From the NCBI RefSeq assembly GCF_030867145.1, contig NC_134434.1:5952001-6016000 (forward strand): 64,000 bases of DNA. Direction: 5' to 3'. The notes beneath the pieces are model-generated. The model saw only the letters and a list, made by a program, of their open reading frames with translations, was not told where the DNA came from and did not search any database. Positions 39,188-50,600 of this stretch are shown here, piece after piece. How positions within the stretch are numbered: the first letter of the stretch is position 1; the number at the start of each line of letters is the position of its first letter. A program made the position numbers and the translations under genes. This stretch comes from Opisthocomus hoazin. Its lineage: Eukaryota; Chordata; Aves; Opisthocomiformes; Opisthocomidae.

Positions 39188-42100
39188 GTAAGAGAGGAGC
39201 TGGCAGTGCTGTACCTGCTCCCAGTCCCAGCAGGGCAGCCAGAGAAAGTATGAATGTCCTGTGCCAAAATGAAGGGGGAATCATGCAGATGATTCTTCTC
39301 CCACCTTTCTTTTCTCTCTTTCCCACCCTCCTCTCCTGCTCTGCCAGAATTACCTAAATCCCTGCTACTGGGAGCATAATCAGTAGTGTTATTGCAGTCT
39401 TTCTCCTCCTGTAAGGGACCCATGGTGCTGGCACTAACATCCATCCAGAGCTACTTTCCAGAGATGGTGTTTTGAACCCCCAGAGTGGCACTGGGACCAG
39501 AACCCCCAGAGGGACAGGGCTGGGGTGGGAGCGGGGCGAAGACGCGGGCTGCAAGTGAGGCGCTTCCCCTCCCTGCCCATGCACTCATCAGCAATGTGGC
39601 CACGGGACCTAATCTGAAATTAAATGAGCGGCTTGGGTGCGGGACCCTCAATCACCGCAGCCTTCCCGTCCTCCCCCAGCTCAGCAGCACGTACGGCCCC
39701 GTCTTCACCGTCTGGCTGGGGCTGAAGCCGGCGGTGGTGCTCTGCGGGTACGAGGTGGTGAAGGATGCTCTGCTGGGCCACTACGAGGAGTTTGGAGGGA
39801 GACCTGAAATACCCCTCCTGATGCAGCTATCGAAAGACTACGGTAGGTGTCTGGGTTTCTTCTAGGCACTTTGTTGCTCTTTGGGTGAGCAGAAAGTCCT
39901 TGACTGCACCTGGCCATGCTCAAGTCTAGTGAAGGACTTGACGCCCCAAGACCTCAAATACTGGTTTCCCACTCTGCATGTCCCTCCATCTATTAATCTT
40001 CCTGTCCAAGGACAACATTAATTCCAGTTAGCCAGCTCCAGCTTTGTTCTGAGTTTCTGTAGATATCCTCAGCCTGTTAAGGATGCTGTGCACACACCAG
40101 GGTTGTCTTCTGCTCCTCAGCCGGGCTCAGAGCAGGGTGTCTCATTTCTGAGGAGGAGTGGTGGGGCAGGCAGGTGAATGGTCTCCACTGCTTCCCTCCA
40201 GGTTTTGTCTCCCATGACGAGGAGAAGTGGCGGGAGCTACGGAGGTTCACGCTCAGCACCCTGCGGGACTTCGGGATGGGCAAGAGCTCCATGTCGTGGC
40301 GAGTGCAGCAGGAGGCCCAGCACCTGGTGGACCTGCTGGCAAAACTCAGAGGTGACATGGGTCCTGTCCATCCTCCCCAGGACAGGTGGAGGACACGCAA
40401 CAGTCTCATGGGACATTTGTGATCCCCAGAGCTGTTTGCAACGGCTGGTGTGGATGATCCTTGTAGAGAGAGGGCTTAGACCCAGCCCCATCCCACCCAG
40501 AGAGGGTAGAAGGGATGTGGTATGGTCATGGCTTAAAGGCCAGGGTGGAAGATCCTGCTCCTGAATTGGTGCACGGGGTGGGGGACCACCCAGGAACATT
40601 TCATGTCTAAAGAACAGAAATAGGAAACCAAACTGCATGGCATTGAGAATGCACAGATTGGATACCACCCTGGTGACAGGGAGGTTATCAGGGTGATGTC
40701 CTCCCGGTCCAGCAAAACAGAGCTGCTACCAGTGCCACCACCTCTTCTGGGGCTTCCTGAATATAACAGATGGAGGCTCAGTTGTACGCTGGCCTCTCTG
40801 CTGCTGATGCGCGGTGCTGGCGAGGGGCTTGTCACCGCAGGGAGATGCTCTGCAGCCCCCCCAGATCCCCAGGGCACATCAGTAGGAGCCCAGAGCACCT
40901 GGAGGGGCCTCTGCTTTCCTCAGTCCCCAACACTGCAGACAGGTTTAGGAACAGGGAGGTAGATTTAGGAGCCCACAGCTTTTTGCTTTGGCTGTTAGAC
41001 GAGGCAGATCCAACCAGGGCTCAGAGCTCAAAGGAAGGGGCAAGCAGGGTGTTTTCTGCGTTGAAGCAGATAACTAACTGTTGACCTTTTGATGCCTTTT
41101 TTGCCTCTTCTGTGGCTGCAGGAAATGCCTTCGAGCCAATGACAATGTTCAGACATGCAGCTGCGAACGTGATCTGCTCCGTTGTCTTCGGAAGCCGTTA
41201 CAGCTACAGCGACAAAGCCTTTCTGGAGCTACTGAACATGATCGGGAATTACATCAGCTTCTTCCTCTCCCCCATCGCCATGGTAGGCATCCTTGTTGTG
41301 CTTAGTGCCCTTGTGTCTGACATGCTCAGGCAGTCAAGAGATGCTCCTTGGCTTTGGGTCACTCCTTGTCTTTGGTGGGACAGCATGGCTTTGAGGGAAG
41401 GTGCAGGAGGCTCCATCCAGGCACCTGAGCCCTCCTGTGCCTCCTCCATCTGCAGGTCTACAACACCTTCCCCAACATCATGCACCACCTCCCAGGGCCA
41501 CACAAGAAAGCCCTGGATGAGTGTGAGAAGCTGAAGGACTACATCCGAGAAAAAGTGGAGCTTCACAAGCTGACACTGGATCCCAGCTGCCCCCGGGACT
41601 ACATTGACTGTTTCCTTATGAAAGCAGAGAAGGTAGAGGTGGTGCAAAGCGGGGCAAGGGCTACTGTCCAGACTTGGCTGCAGCCCAGAACACCACTGAG
41701 ATGATACTGAATCCCCTCCCCACTGCCTCCTTTCAGGAGAAGAGAAGCATATACAGCAATGAAGACTTGGTCATGTCAGTATTCGACCTCTTTGGTGCCG
41801 GGACAGTGACCACTAGCAATAGCCTGGTCTTCTTCCTCTTGATCCTGGCAAAATACCCCCATATTCAAGGTAAGGGCAGCAAAATGTGACTGCTCCCTGC
41901 GCCTGAGGAGGTCACGGTGCAGCAAAGGTGCTGATAGAGAGCCCCAGCCCTGGGAGGGTCCCATTTGGGGGGAGACCAACATCCTCCTGCATGGGTCACC
42001 CAACGGTGAGAGCCATCAGACACAGATACACACAGGCCAGAGGGATCTGGGTACCTGCTCCCTTCTCCCCATCCCTGCCTGTGCGGATGTCCCCAGACTG

Positions 42101-43692
42101 GCCCATGACACATGCCTTGAACCTGCCTGATCTAAGGATGCGGACAGAGGCCCTACTTCTGCTCTCTACGAGGGGTTATGCCGGGTTGCTCCCTCTCTGC
42201 TAGGTCATCCTTTGGCGCTAGGATAGGTGCCCATGGAGGGCAGTGGGAAATCACAGGGGAAGCACCACAGCTCCACGCCTGCCTCTTCCCCAGCCAAGGT
42301 CCAAGAGGAGATCGATGCGGTGGTGGGTCCTGGCCGTGTTCCCAGCACAGAGGATAAGCTGAGGATGCCGTACACCAACGCGGTGATCCATGAGATGCAG
42401 CGCTTCCACAAGTCCCGCACCGAGAACTTCCCACGGATGACGACGCAGGACGTCGTGTTCAGGGGCCACACCATCCCCAAGGTGATGTCATCGCCCTGGA
42501 CTCTCTGTGTCCCCAAGGGGAGGGGTGGCAGCAGGGCTTGAATGAGATTCTCCTTCGCCCCTGGACTGTTCGCCCTCCCATGAGGGTCCCGGGTCTTTCC
42601 CAGTCCTCGGTGTGGGGAGATGGAGATAATCTTTTCAAGGAGGAGTGGAGGGAGGTGAACGCTGCTGCCAGTTCTGTCCACACCAGTGTCCCTTGCCTGT
42701 CCTGGAAACAACTCATCCCACCAAGGAGATCTGCAGGGTTGCTGGGGCTGGGAGCCTGAGCATGCTCCGGCATGGGGCCCAGTCAGCCCCCACCTCCTCG
42801 GCATATCCCCAGTCCGGGTTTGACTGCAAGCGCCTTGTACGACACCCACCTTGCAGGAACACCTCCATCCTCTGGACTCTGTGCATGAGAGGGGCCTTAA
42901 CATAAATCAGTGGGAATAACTCCATGATTTCTGTCTCATGAGCTGCACAGAGACCATGGGGAGCGCAGAACCAGCCCCACATTAGTTGTCCTTGCTGGGA
43001 ACAGAGCCGTCGCTCCGGGCTACCACAGGCATCGGGGTGTGCACCCAGCCTCCCCCCGTGCCCCCCAGATGCTCCTCATGTGCTCATTCAGCTCAGCAGA
43101 GCCCTACGCCGCGGGTCTGATGTCTCTCCTTGCTCGCCCATCCCTCTCCCGCAGGGCACAGCTGTTATTCCGGTATATTCTTCCGTCCATATGGATCCAA
43201 CCCAGTGGGAGAACCCCAAAGAAGTCGACCCAGGCCACTTCTTGGATGGGAAGGGCGAGTTCAGGAAGCGCGACGCCTTCATGCCTTTCTCGGCAGGTCA
43301 GTGCTCAGCCCTGCACCCTGCCCTGGCCAGCACCCTGCCTGCCACGGCTCCGCTCCGGGACCGCCAGCAGGAATATTGGTCGGCACCAAGCTATACCCTT
43401 AATGCGAGCTTTCTCGCTACCCTTTCCTGCTCTTTTGTCCTCAAGAGCTGGATGAAGCCACCAGCCCAGTTCTCACCCTCCCCTCTCTGTCTCCCCAGGG
43501 AAGCGGGTGTGCCCAGGAGAGGCACTGGCCCGCATTGAGCTCTTCCTCTTCCTCACCACGCTGCTGCAGAACTTCACCTTCCAGCTCGCCGTTGAGCACG
43601 AGGAGATGGATTTATTCTCTCTATGGCTCAAGATAGAGAGGAAGGTGATACCGGGCAAGTTCTTCGCTATTCAGCGCCCGGTGTCCGCTTGA
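39008..43692 (+). CDS. CYP2-family cytochrome P450, complete, nine exons, 495 aa
   Basis: Microsomal haem-thiolate monooxygenase of the CYP2 family, anchored in the ER membrane and supplied with electrons by P450 reductase; substrate unknown. Exons: 39008-39187, 39680-39842, 40202-40351, 41122-41282, 41456-41632, 41737-41869, 42294-42481, 43155-43296, 43499-43692. Lengths 180, 163, 150, 161, 177, 133, 188, 142, 194 follow the CYP2 nine-exon pattern, except exon 6, usually 142. All phases agree, giving 495 codons and a TGA. Features: membrane anchor at residues 5-24, proline hinge LPPGPAPWPVLGN, K-helix E355-MQ-R358, PGHFLD, and haem loop FSAGKRVCPGE with the ligand C436. The I-helix reads GAGTVTTS, with valine 301 where CYP2 enzymes have glutamate. 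The ATG has A at -3 and G at +4. Subfamily is unclear: none of the human CYP2 genes is on chromosome 17, and the sequence could be near CYP2W/2K or an avian subfamily such as CYP2AF. I give no symbol. Confidence 0.93.
39680..39842 (+). CDS. CYP2-family P450 exon 2
   Basis: Residues 61-115, with LSSTYGPVFTVWLGLKPAVV, the family's first beta sheet, and EEFGGRPEIPLL. Acceptor CTCCCCCAG, donor GTAGGT. Confidence 0.93.
40202..40351 (+). CDS. CYP2-family P450 exon 3, C helix
   Basis: Residues 115-165. Contains EEKWRELRRFTLSTLRDFG: the W and R of WRELRRF are the C-helix residues that contact the haem propionate in CYP2 enzymes. It is 150 bases, the normal length. Confidence 0.93.
41122..41282 (+). 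CDS. CYP2-family P450 exon 4
   Basis: Residues 165-218, from GNAFEPMTMFRHAAANVIC through VFGSRYSYSD to FFLSPIAM. Acceptor GGCTGCAG, donor GTAGGC. Confidence 0.93.
41456..41632 (+). CDS. CYP2-family P450 exon 5
   Basis: Residues 219-277, from VYNTFPNIMHHLPGPHKKAL to DCFLMKAEK, which corresponds to helices F' to H. CPRDYIDCFL is the family PRDxIDxFL motif. Confidence 0.94.
41737..41869 (+). CDS. CYP2-family P450 exon 6, I-helix with an unusual valine
   Basis: Residues 278-322. The I-helix reads DLFGAGTVTTSNSLVFFLLI. Codon 301 is GTG, where GAG (glutamate) is usual. The exon is 133 bases, nine fewer than the usual 142, so three residues are also missing in the segment before the helix; phase is kept. 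Confidence 0.93.
42294..42481 (+). CDS. CYP2-family P450 exon 7, K-helix
   Basis: Residues 322-384, including KVQEEIDAVVGPGR, the K-helix VIHEMQRF (E355, R358 intact) and FRGHTIPK. Note KSRTENFPRMTTQDV in place of the more common aromatic or LP-H segment at substrate recognition site 5. Confidence 0.94.
43155..43296 (+). CDS. CYP2-family P450 exon 8
   Basis: Residues 385-432, from GTAVIPVYSSVHMDPTQWEN to RKRDAFMPFSAG, holding the PGHFLD motif and the start of the haem loop. It has the standard length of 142 bases. Confidence 0.94.
43499..43692 (+). CDS. CYP2-family P450 exon 9, haem cysteine and stop
   Basis: Residues 432-495. KRVCPGEALARIELFLFLTT gives C436 as the haem thiolate ligand. It ends FFAIQRPVSA with TGA at 43690-43692. 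Confidence 0.94.
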
Positions 43693-44021
43693 GCAGAGGG
43701 CAGCGGGGAGAAGGAAGGGGTCTTCCAGGCAGCTTCTCTTCTGCTGAAGCCACAGCAAGCCATGCAACCATGAGCACTACAGCAGCAGCCACCAAGCAGA
43801 CTGGTCGCTTTGAGCTTCTCCTGAGACTTCTGCCAGGCATCTCTGCCACCAGCTCCGTGGGCATCCTGGCTCCCAACCCTACCCCTCCACGTCCCAGCAC
43901 CATGAGGAAGACAGCACTGGTTTTCCTCTCCCCGTGTCTGGTTGAACCTCTAGCCCCTTGCGGCAGGGCTGTCTGCGGCTCCCCAGCTCAGCTGGGCGCT
44001 CCCTCATTTTGGTGCTTCTGC

Positions 44022-44027
44022 AATAAA
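44022..44027 (+). terminator. Polyadenylation signal AATAAA of the P450 gene
   Basis: The first AATAAA downstream of the stop codon, 330 bases after it, followed about 25 bases later by a GT-rich stretch (GGGTGTTGGTGTTT) that would serve as the downstream element. Confidence 0.75.
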
Positions 44028-44939
44028 AATAACCATCACTGCTGGGTGTTGGTGTTTATCAGGACACTCGCGGTGCCTCTGGAGGTAAGGGTGGTGATGC
44101 TCAGGCTTCCCTGCCCTTCACAGGCAGCGTGTGAGCTGGCCAGGGCAACCAAGGTGACCAGCACCTGATAGTTCTCCTCCCCTGCTTTGCCCCCTCTCTG
44201 CACCCACCGGCTTTACCCAACGCCCACGACGCTGGAAATCACCCTCACTCCGCAGCCCGCCGCGCAGGGCTGACACCCTTGTCAACGCCTTTCAGACCGT
44301 CACGCTAAAAAACGACGCGCGGGGGGAAACGTGCTACGGGAGAGGGGTGCCGTGCTTGGGAAGCAAGAAGTGTTTTGCCACCGAAAGTCACTGCTTCCTT
44401 CTCAGGGTGCTCAGCATGTCCTCCGTGCTCGCGCCGCCTTAACCGCCCCTGCATGAAGAGGGGTTTCCTTGCTAGCCCCCAGGCACGCTCCAGCCTTTGT
44501 TCCAACACTGGGACTTTTAAAAAAAGGATTTTTTCTTTAAATACCTGCACAAGAGAAAAATGACCTGAAGGACCTCAGAGTGCAGCCCAACAGCTGAGAT
44601 AGCAAGCTGAATTATTTTTTTGAAGTTGGTCCTACCCTCCCACTTACCCCTCCCCGAGCTCCAGCCCTTCTGTGCCGCATCCCAGCCCCTTTCATAGGAA
44701 ACCTGTGCTCCCTCTCCTGCTGCTGGAGCTCGGGTGGCTCTGCCTGTCCCTGGTGCAGGCAGGACTGCCCACCTGGGGAGCCCTCTCCGTGGGCAGAGCC
44801 AGAGGGATGGGTGCTTCCAAGAAAGCAATAAATTCCTTGGGTGCATAAGGTTCATTTGAAGGTTAAAGCCGGGGAGGCACATCGGCTAATCCAAACTGAA
44901 TGTTTTCCTGTCTCGGTTCATCCTGGGATGAACACAACC

Positions 44940-45126
44940 TCACAGAATCACAGAACGGTGGGGGTTGGAAGGGACCTCTGTGGGTCACCCAGCCCAACCC
45001 CCTGCCCAAGCAGGGTCACCCAGAGCAGGCTGCACAGCACCGCGTCCAGGCGGGTCTGGAATATCTCCAGAGAAGGAGACTCCACAATCTCCCTGGGCAG
45101 CCTGGGCCAGGGCTCCATCACCCGTG
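44940..45126 (-). mobile_element. CR1 LINE 3' end
   Basis: Short minus-strand CR1 3' end starting TCACAGAATCACAGAACGG and ending at GGGCTCCATCACC. It lies between the P450 polyadenylation signal and the FBXW10-like gene. Confidence 0.9.
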
Positions 45127-47453
45127 ACCAGGGTGGGTGGCTGTTGACAGAGCCCTTGCCCACGGGGCCGGCCGTGGAGGGGAACAGCACGCAGCCCTTG
45201 CTGGTGTTCTTGTCGGGGGAATGAGCTTTTCCTTGCAGGGTGTGGATGATCAGCTGTTTGTGAGCATATCTCGTGTCCCTCGGGGAATCATGGAAATGAT
45301 TAGAATCAGATGCAGGGTCCTGCAGCCATCCCAGGGCTGCCTTGGATCTCGCTCCGGTCGTGCTCCGGGTCAGCGCGCTGTCGGGAGGTGCCCAGGCTGG
45401 GTCAGAGCTACACCGAGGGAACAAGCGCTGCGGTCCAGGGGTGATGCGAAGGTGGAGATAACATTACCCAGGTTCCCTTCTGTCATCTGCAGCGCTCCTG
45501 ATGCTGCTGCTCTGGCTGTTCCCCTCTCTAGCAGGTATTTTACTGCATGTGGCTAAATTCCCCATGCAGGCAGTGTGAAGGGTAACTGCTGAAAGAAACC
45601 ATCCAGCCAACATCACTCTTAATTGTAGCTTTATTTGCCTTGTGCTGTTAACCTTCTGGGTAATACTGCAAATCTGGTATCGTTTGGGTCTCTGATCCTT
45701 CCAGCTGTAGGAAATGAGTGGGCAAAGCCAAGGGTGAGCACAGGTTGTGGAGGGGATGGGGTGTTCCTGGCAGCAGGAGACGGGGCTGGGTGGGACTCGG
45801 ACTCAGCAGCGTTATCCTGGCCCAGCATCAGCCTCCCAGGGCCAGCCCTGCCCCAGTGCCAGCCAGCACCAGTGTGCAGCCACCCTGTAAATGAGGGGAT
45901 CGTTAAAGGGAAGAGGAATAGAGCTTATAAGGGCTCTACAGCTGACAACAACGTAATGAAAAAATCTTCCTCGTGAAGTCTTCTGAGTGACACGTCTCGG
46001 GAGGGGTGGCTGGGAATGTTCTAAGTAATGAAAACCACACTAAAGAAAGTGCTGAAGGGACTAATTCTGCATAGCTAGAAGGGGTAGAATAAATAATAGA
46101 GCATAATTTATTTGTTAGATACTTAATACATTATTCTAACATCTGCAACCCTCTAATTCAGCTCTGAGATGCCTACTGTGAGGTTTGACTCTTTGCTTAA
46201 TTCTGCCAGAGGAAGCAGTGGATAGATCATCTGCTGAATCCCGAAGTGGCTTCAAGCAAGGCAGCTGTCCTCAGCCCAGTGCCCAGACTGGATTTCCGCT
46301 ATGGTCTGCTCGCAATTCTGCAGCTCTACAGAGCAAAACCTCATCTGCAAGAACTGGCCAGCTTAGGATGATGGGCACCACTGCCTGAATATTTAATACT
46401 GGGGGGGAGTGGGGGGCAATCTACGGTGTTTCGTAACAGGACGCTAACTGGCACGGCCTAGGAACAGTTCTATTCTGGGTCATTCTGGAGAAAAGCCTGG
46501 CAGACCGTGGCAGTAGTTAGCTGGAACGTTCAAAGCGCCACGCGAGAGGAGGCGATGCCATTGACAGACGCTTGGCTTTGCTCCGAGCCGCTTCCCAAGT
46601 CTGAGGCAGTGACAGTGTGCTCTCAGCAAAGAGATGCAGGACGGTGCCTTCCCTGCTGCTGACTGAGGTGGTGTTCTGCCAGGTGTCAGGTCTTCCACCA
46701 GCACAACCTGAATTTCAAAACGCAGCGCTGTGGCTGCTGTTGCACCTAAAAGGAAGGAAAGCCTTACACTGGGGGGGGTTGAAGCTTGGCAAAGATGCTA
46801 GAGGTGTATGCGGACACCAACAAAAACTACTAACGTGAGCAGGGCATTAGCTGTGTTTATTGTTCCGTTATCTCAGGGACAACAGAGAAATTTGTCCCTC
46901 TTTCTTTCCTTCTGCAATGTCATAACCCAAATCATGTTTTCACTGCAGAAAATCTAACGGCTAAAGGAAGAGAAGATTTTCTGCTTGTTTTGAGAAAGAA
47001 GTGCTATGTTCTTGGCATGAGGTTGTTTCAGTCTTCCCCTTAGCATCTGGGGCAGTCGCCCTCCCATGCTGGTGACTGCTGTAGGTAGAGGTGGAGGAGG
47101 TGAAGCATCTTACGTAAAGCTGTCCCGCTGCACCCCCACCAAGCACACCCAGGGGCTCCCATGGGCCCTCTGATCCCCTGGTTTCTCCCTCTGTGAAGAG
47201 CCCTCGCTACCCTTCAGGGCAGTGGGGAGTGGGGAGAGCTGCCTCTCTCTGCCCTCAGACCCCACTGGTGGGACCTGTCCTGCAAGACCATCGGTGTTTT
47301 CAGCACTCTCCTCTGAATGCTAGAGTGCCAAAGGGATTAGCAGAAGAGTTGGGTTCAGATCACCCAGCTCTTGCAGTGCATTACCAACAGCACTCTGTTA
47401 ACAGCCACCAAAGCTCAAGCACTTCTGAGACTGTGAATTCCCCTGTCTTCTAG
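45127..47453. other. Interval before the first recognised FBXW10-like exon
   Basis: The human protein has, as I recall, about 290 residues before its F-box, so one to three N-terminal exons should lie here. I could not recognise them. An open frame at 47193-47453 ends exactly at the acceptor TAG and is not convincing. The shorter gap 44028-44939 is also empty. Confidence 0.5.
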
Positions 47454-47663
47454 GTGGTCAACCCCCAGCAATGTGCTGCTGGCCCCAGAACACCGGCTGC
47501 CTCATCCAGGAGGGTCCTGATGCCGAGGGCAACTCACCTATCATCTCCTTAACCAGTCAAGATGTCCCCACGGTTCCTGCATCTCTCCAGTCACCCTCTA
47601 ACACCAGCCAGTGCAAGGACTTCGTTCGCTGCCTGCCGCTTCACCTGTCCATGTACATCCTGG
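47454..47663 (+). CDS. FBXW10: FBXW10-like exon with F-box start
   Basis: After an acceptor CTTCTAG, reads [20 protein letters not shown] and later [19 protein letters not shown], the first helix of the F-box. It ends in phase 1, which exon 47764 completes. The ATG at 47471 might serve as a start if the N-terminal exons are absent in birds. Confidence 0.8.
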
Positions 47664-50600
47664 GTAATGCTGCTCGGATTTCCCACGGGTGGTTTCCCCT
47701 AAGGGTAACGAGTGGTCTCTGGTGTGGATAGGGGTTAGCCAACCTGTCCCTTTAATTTCTCAGGGTTTTTGGATCAAAAATCTCTCGATGCCTATGCTGC
47801 TGTGAGTAGATGCTGGGCTTTTCTGGCCAAAGAAGTCAAGAGAGAATGTGTGTGTCGAAGCAAAGTACAGGAGAAGATCCTATATTTGCAGGTATGATGT
47901 CTAGGCCAGGTTAGATGCTCCTACTGTCACAAGTAAGCACAACAGCATAGCTTTTACCGACCTTCAGAGAGCCTGTGACTCTAAAAATGGATCAATATGT
48001 TCTTGTAATTGAGAAAGCAGAGTTTGGTCACAAATGCAAATACTGGATTTCCCAGAGCTAGTGGAAATTGGGCAGAGCTACGATGGCTCCATGAGGCAGC
48101 TCCAAAACAAGCTTTATTTACTCCACATAGGAAGATGGAAATGCTAGGTTCTTTGCGAGAGGTCAGAGCTGGTGGGTGGGATGCAGTAAAGCAGAACTTC
48201 TAAGAAAGGCTTGTCCTGGTCAGTACAGACCTGCCATGCACTGGGCTAAGCGTAAAGGTAAATCCCCAAAGAGACAGTTTTAGGAGTCTTTGCGTGCTTT
48301 GATTTGTGAAGAGGGCATAGAGATCTCAGCTCTGTGCTAGCATTCAAAGCAGGGTTCATGGAGGTTTCACACATTAAAAATGAATCTTAAACATCAGTAA
48401 AGATGTTTTGAGTAAAAATGAATCTTAAATATCAATAAAGATGTTTTGAGAGCCTCTCATCTCAGCAGGTTTGGATTCTGAATCAACTGAGTCCTCGCTG
48501 AAGATGAGATGCACTTTGAAATTTTGCAACTTGTTAAAAGCTTAAGACTAGAGTTTGGAAAAAAAAAAAAAGGCAATTATTTTTCACAAGAAGTTAAATC
48601 TTCTACTGACAAAGTGGTAAATGCAAGCCATATCTCTTAAGCAATAACAACCAGCCGGTGCGTACAGCTCAGCTCTGCTTGTAACTTCAGCATCCCATGG
48701 AGATGCCGAAGCCCCAGCTCACGAGCAGCATCCTCTGTGCACACGGGCTCTGCAGTGACCGTGTTGCCTCTGCTGCTTTCTTCCAGGGGTTGTGCCCTAG
48801 AGGAGTGGTTTCAAACTACGAGACTGTGACAATTCCGCAGTTAAATGAAGAGGGTGATGTCATCGAAGTGACAGGCCATGACTGGGGAAGTAAAACCAAG
48901 GTATGTAGGAAGTTGTTTGCCTTCCATAGATTCTGCGTTTCAGTATTGGAATGGCTGTAAACTAAAAAAGGGCAAATTTAGATTGGCTATTAGGAAGAAA
49001 TTTTTCACCATGAGGGTGGTGAGGCCCTGGCCCAGGTTGCCCAGGGAAGCTGTGGCTGCCCCCTCCCTGGCAGTGTTCACGGCCAGGTTGGATGGAGCTC
49101 TGAGCAACTTGGGCTGGTGGAAGATGTTCCTGCTCATGGCAGGGGGGCTGGAACCAGATGAGCTTTAAGGTCCCTTCCAACCCAAACCATTCTACGATTC
49201 TATGATTTGGGGAGGAAGGAGGACGTGGTGGTCTTGAAAGACAGGACAGTGAATTCGGAGCTGCTTTGCTCTTCTCCCACTTCTGGCTTGCACCATCGTG
49301 AGCAACTTGTAAGGACCCATGCTTGCTCAGCACATTCTCACACAGGAGGGAACCTGCATCACTCAACTCCTGCCTTGTCTTAATGCATCCCCCAGCCACA
49401 TGCACAGCCTTGAGGCCAGGGATGCTGGCAAGGCCAGGCAGCATCCCAAGGACACGGCCATTTTCCTGCAGGATAAAGGGTGCAGCTGTCAGGTTTTCCA
49501 TTTTTGCCATGGACATGGCATGGGAACAGCCCTTTTTTCTGCACTAACCAGGAAGTTCCTACACTCTAAGTGTTCCTTACCAACACTTTCTGTCTCTGTT
49601 GGCCTCATGACTATAGCGGGGACCAAGCTGATACCTTTCATACGATGGAATAATGCTGCATTCCTCCCTCCCCGAGTCACTTTTCCCTATTTTTCTTTCC
49701 ATCAGGAAAAGGAAGACAATCTGTTGGCAGCCTATCATGATCTGAAAACAGACACAATCCAGCTGGAAGAGAGAAATGTCTTCTGTGGCTCCTACAACAT
49801 TCGTGTCCTCATGGATCAGTGAGTAGACTGCCTGGCTGTAGGGCCAGACAGCAGCTTCTGAAAACCTGTCCCATTCCTGTGATCCCTCTGCAAGAATGTG
49901 TGGCTGGAGAAGGGGCTCTCAGCGTCAGTGTTAAGAAGTCCTCAGTGTCACATTCAGTTTGTGAAGACACCACGACAAGCTGTTTTTAAAGAGAGCTAAG
50001 GGTTAGTGATCCACAGTGTATCCCAAGGGATATGGGGCCGGGAGGAGCCCTCTCCCCTCTCTCAGCTTACCTACAAGATACACGCTTGGGTACGCAGAAC
50101 TAGGGACCTTGGTTGTGGAGCCCTGCAAAGGATTCGTCTGCTGAAGTGTATTGCCCATCATGTTGCTCAGCGAGGACCGTTAAGCATCAGCAAAATGCCT
50201 GTCACAGCCCTAGAATCATAGAATCATAGAATGGTTTGGGTTGGAAGGGACCTTAAAGATCATCTGGTTCCAAGCCCCCTGCCATGAGCAGGGACATCTT
50301 CCACCAGCCCAGGGTGCTCAGAGCTCCATCCAACCTGGCCTTGAACACTGCCAGGGAGGGGGCAGCCACAGCTTCCCTGGGCAACCTGGGCCAGTGTTTC
50401 ACCACCCTCATGGGGAAGCCCCGTTGTACTTTGTTAGCTGGCTAAAACTCATCTCAGTCACTGTTTCTTATCCAGACCAGACCGAAGCAGAACAATCCAT
50501 TACAGTGGTGGGAACCTGGTAGCCATTGGCTCTGCAGACCGAAAAGTGAGGCTTCTTGGTATGTCAGGAATGAAGGAAGTGCCGCCTCTGCTCTCTGGCC

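Noticed and set aside
47193-47453. Candidate N-terminal exon of the FBXW10-like gene
   Set aside because: It ends at the TAG of the next exon's acceptor, has no donor in phase and no similarity that I recognise.
48962-49516. 184-codon minus-strand frame
   Set aside because: Antisense of a CR1 3' end plus intron sequence.
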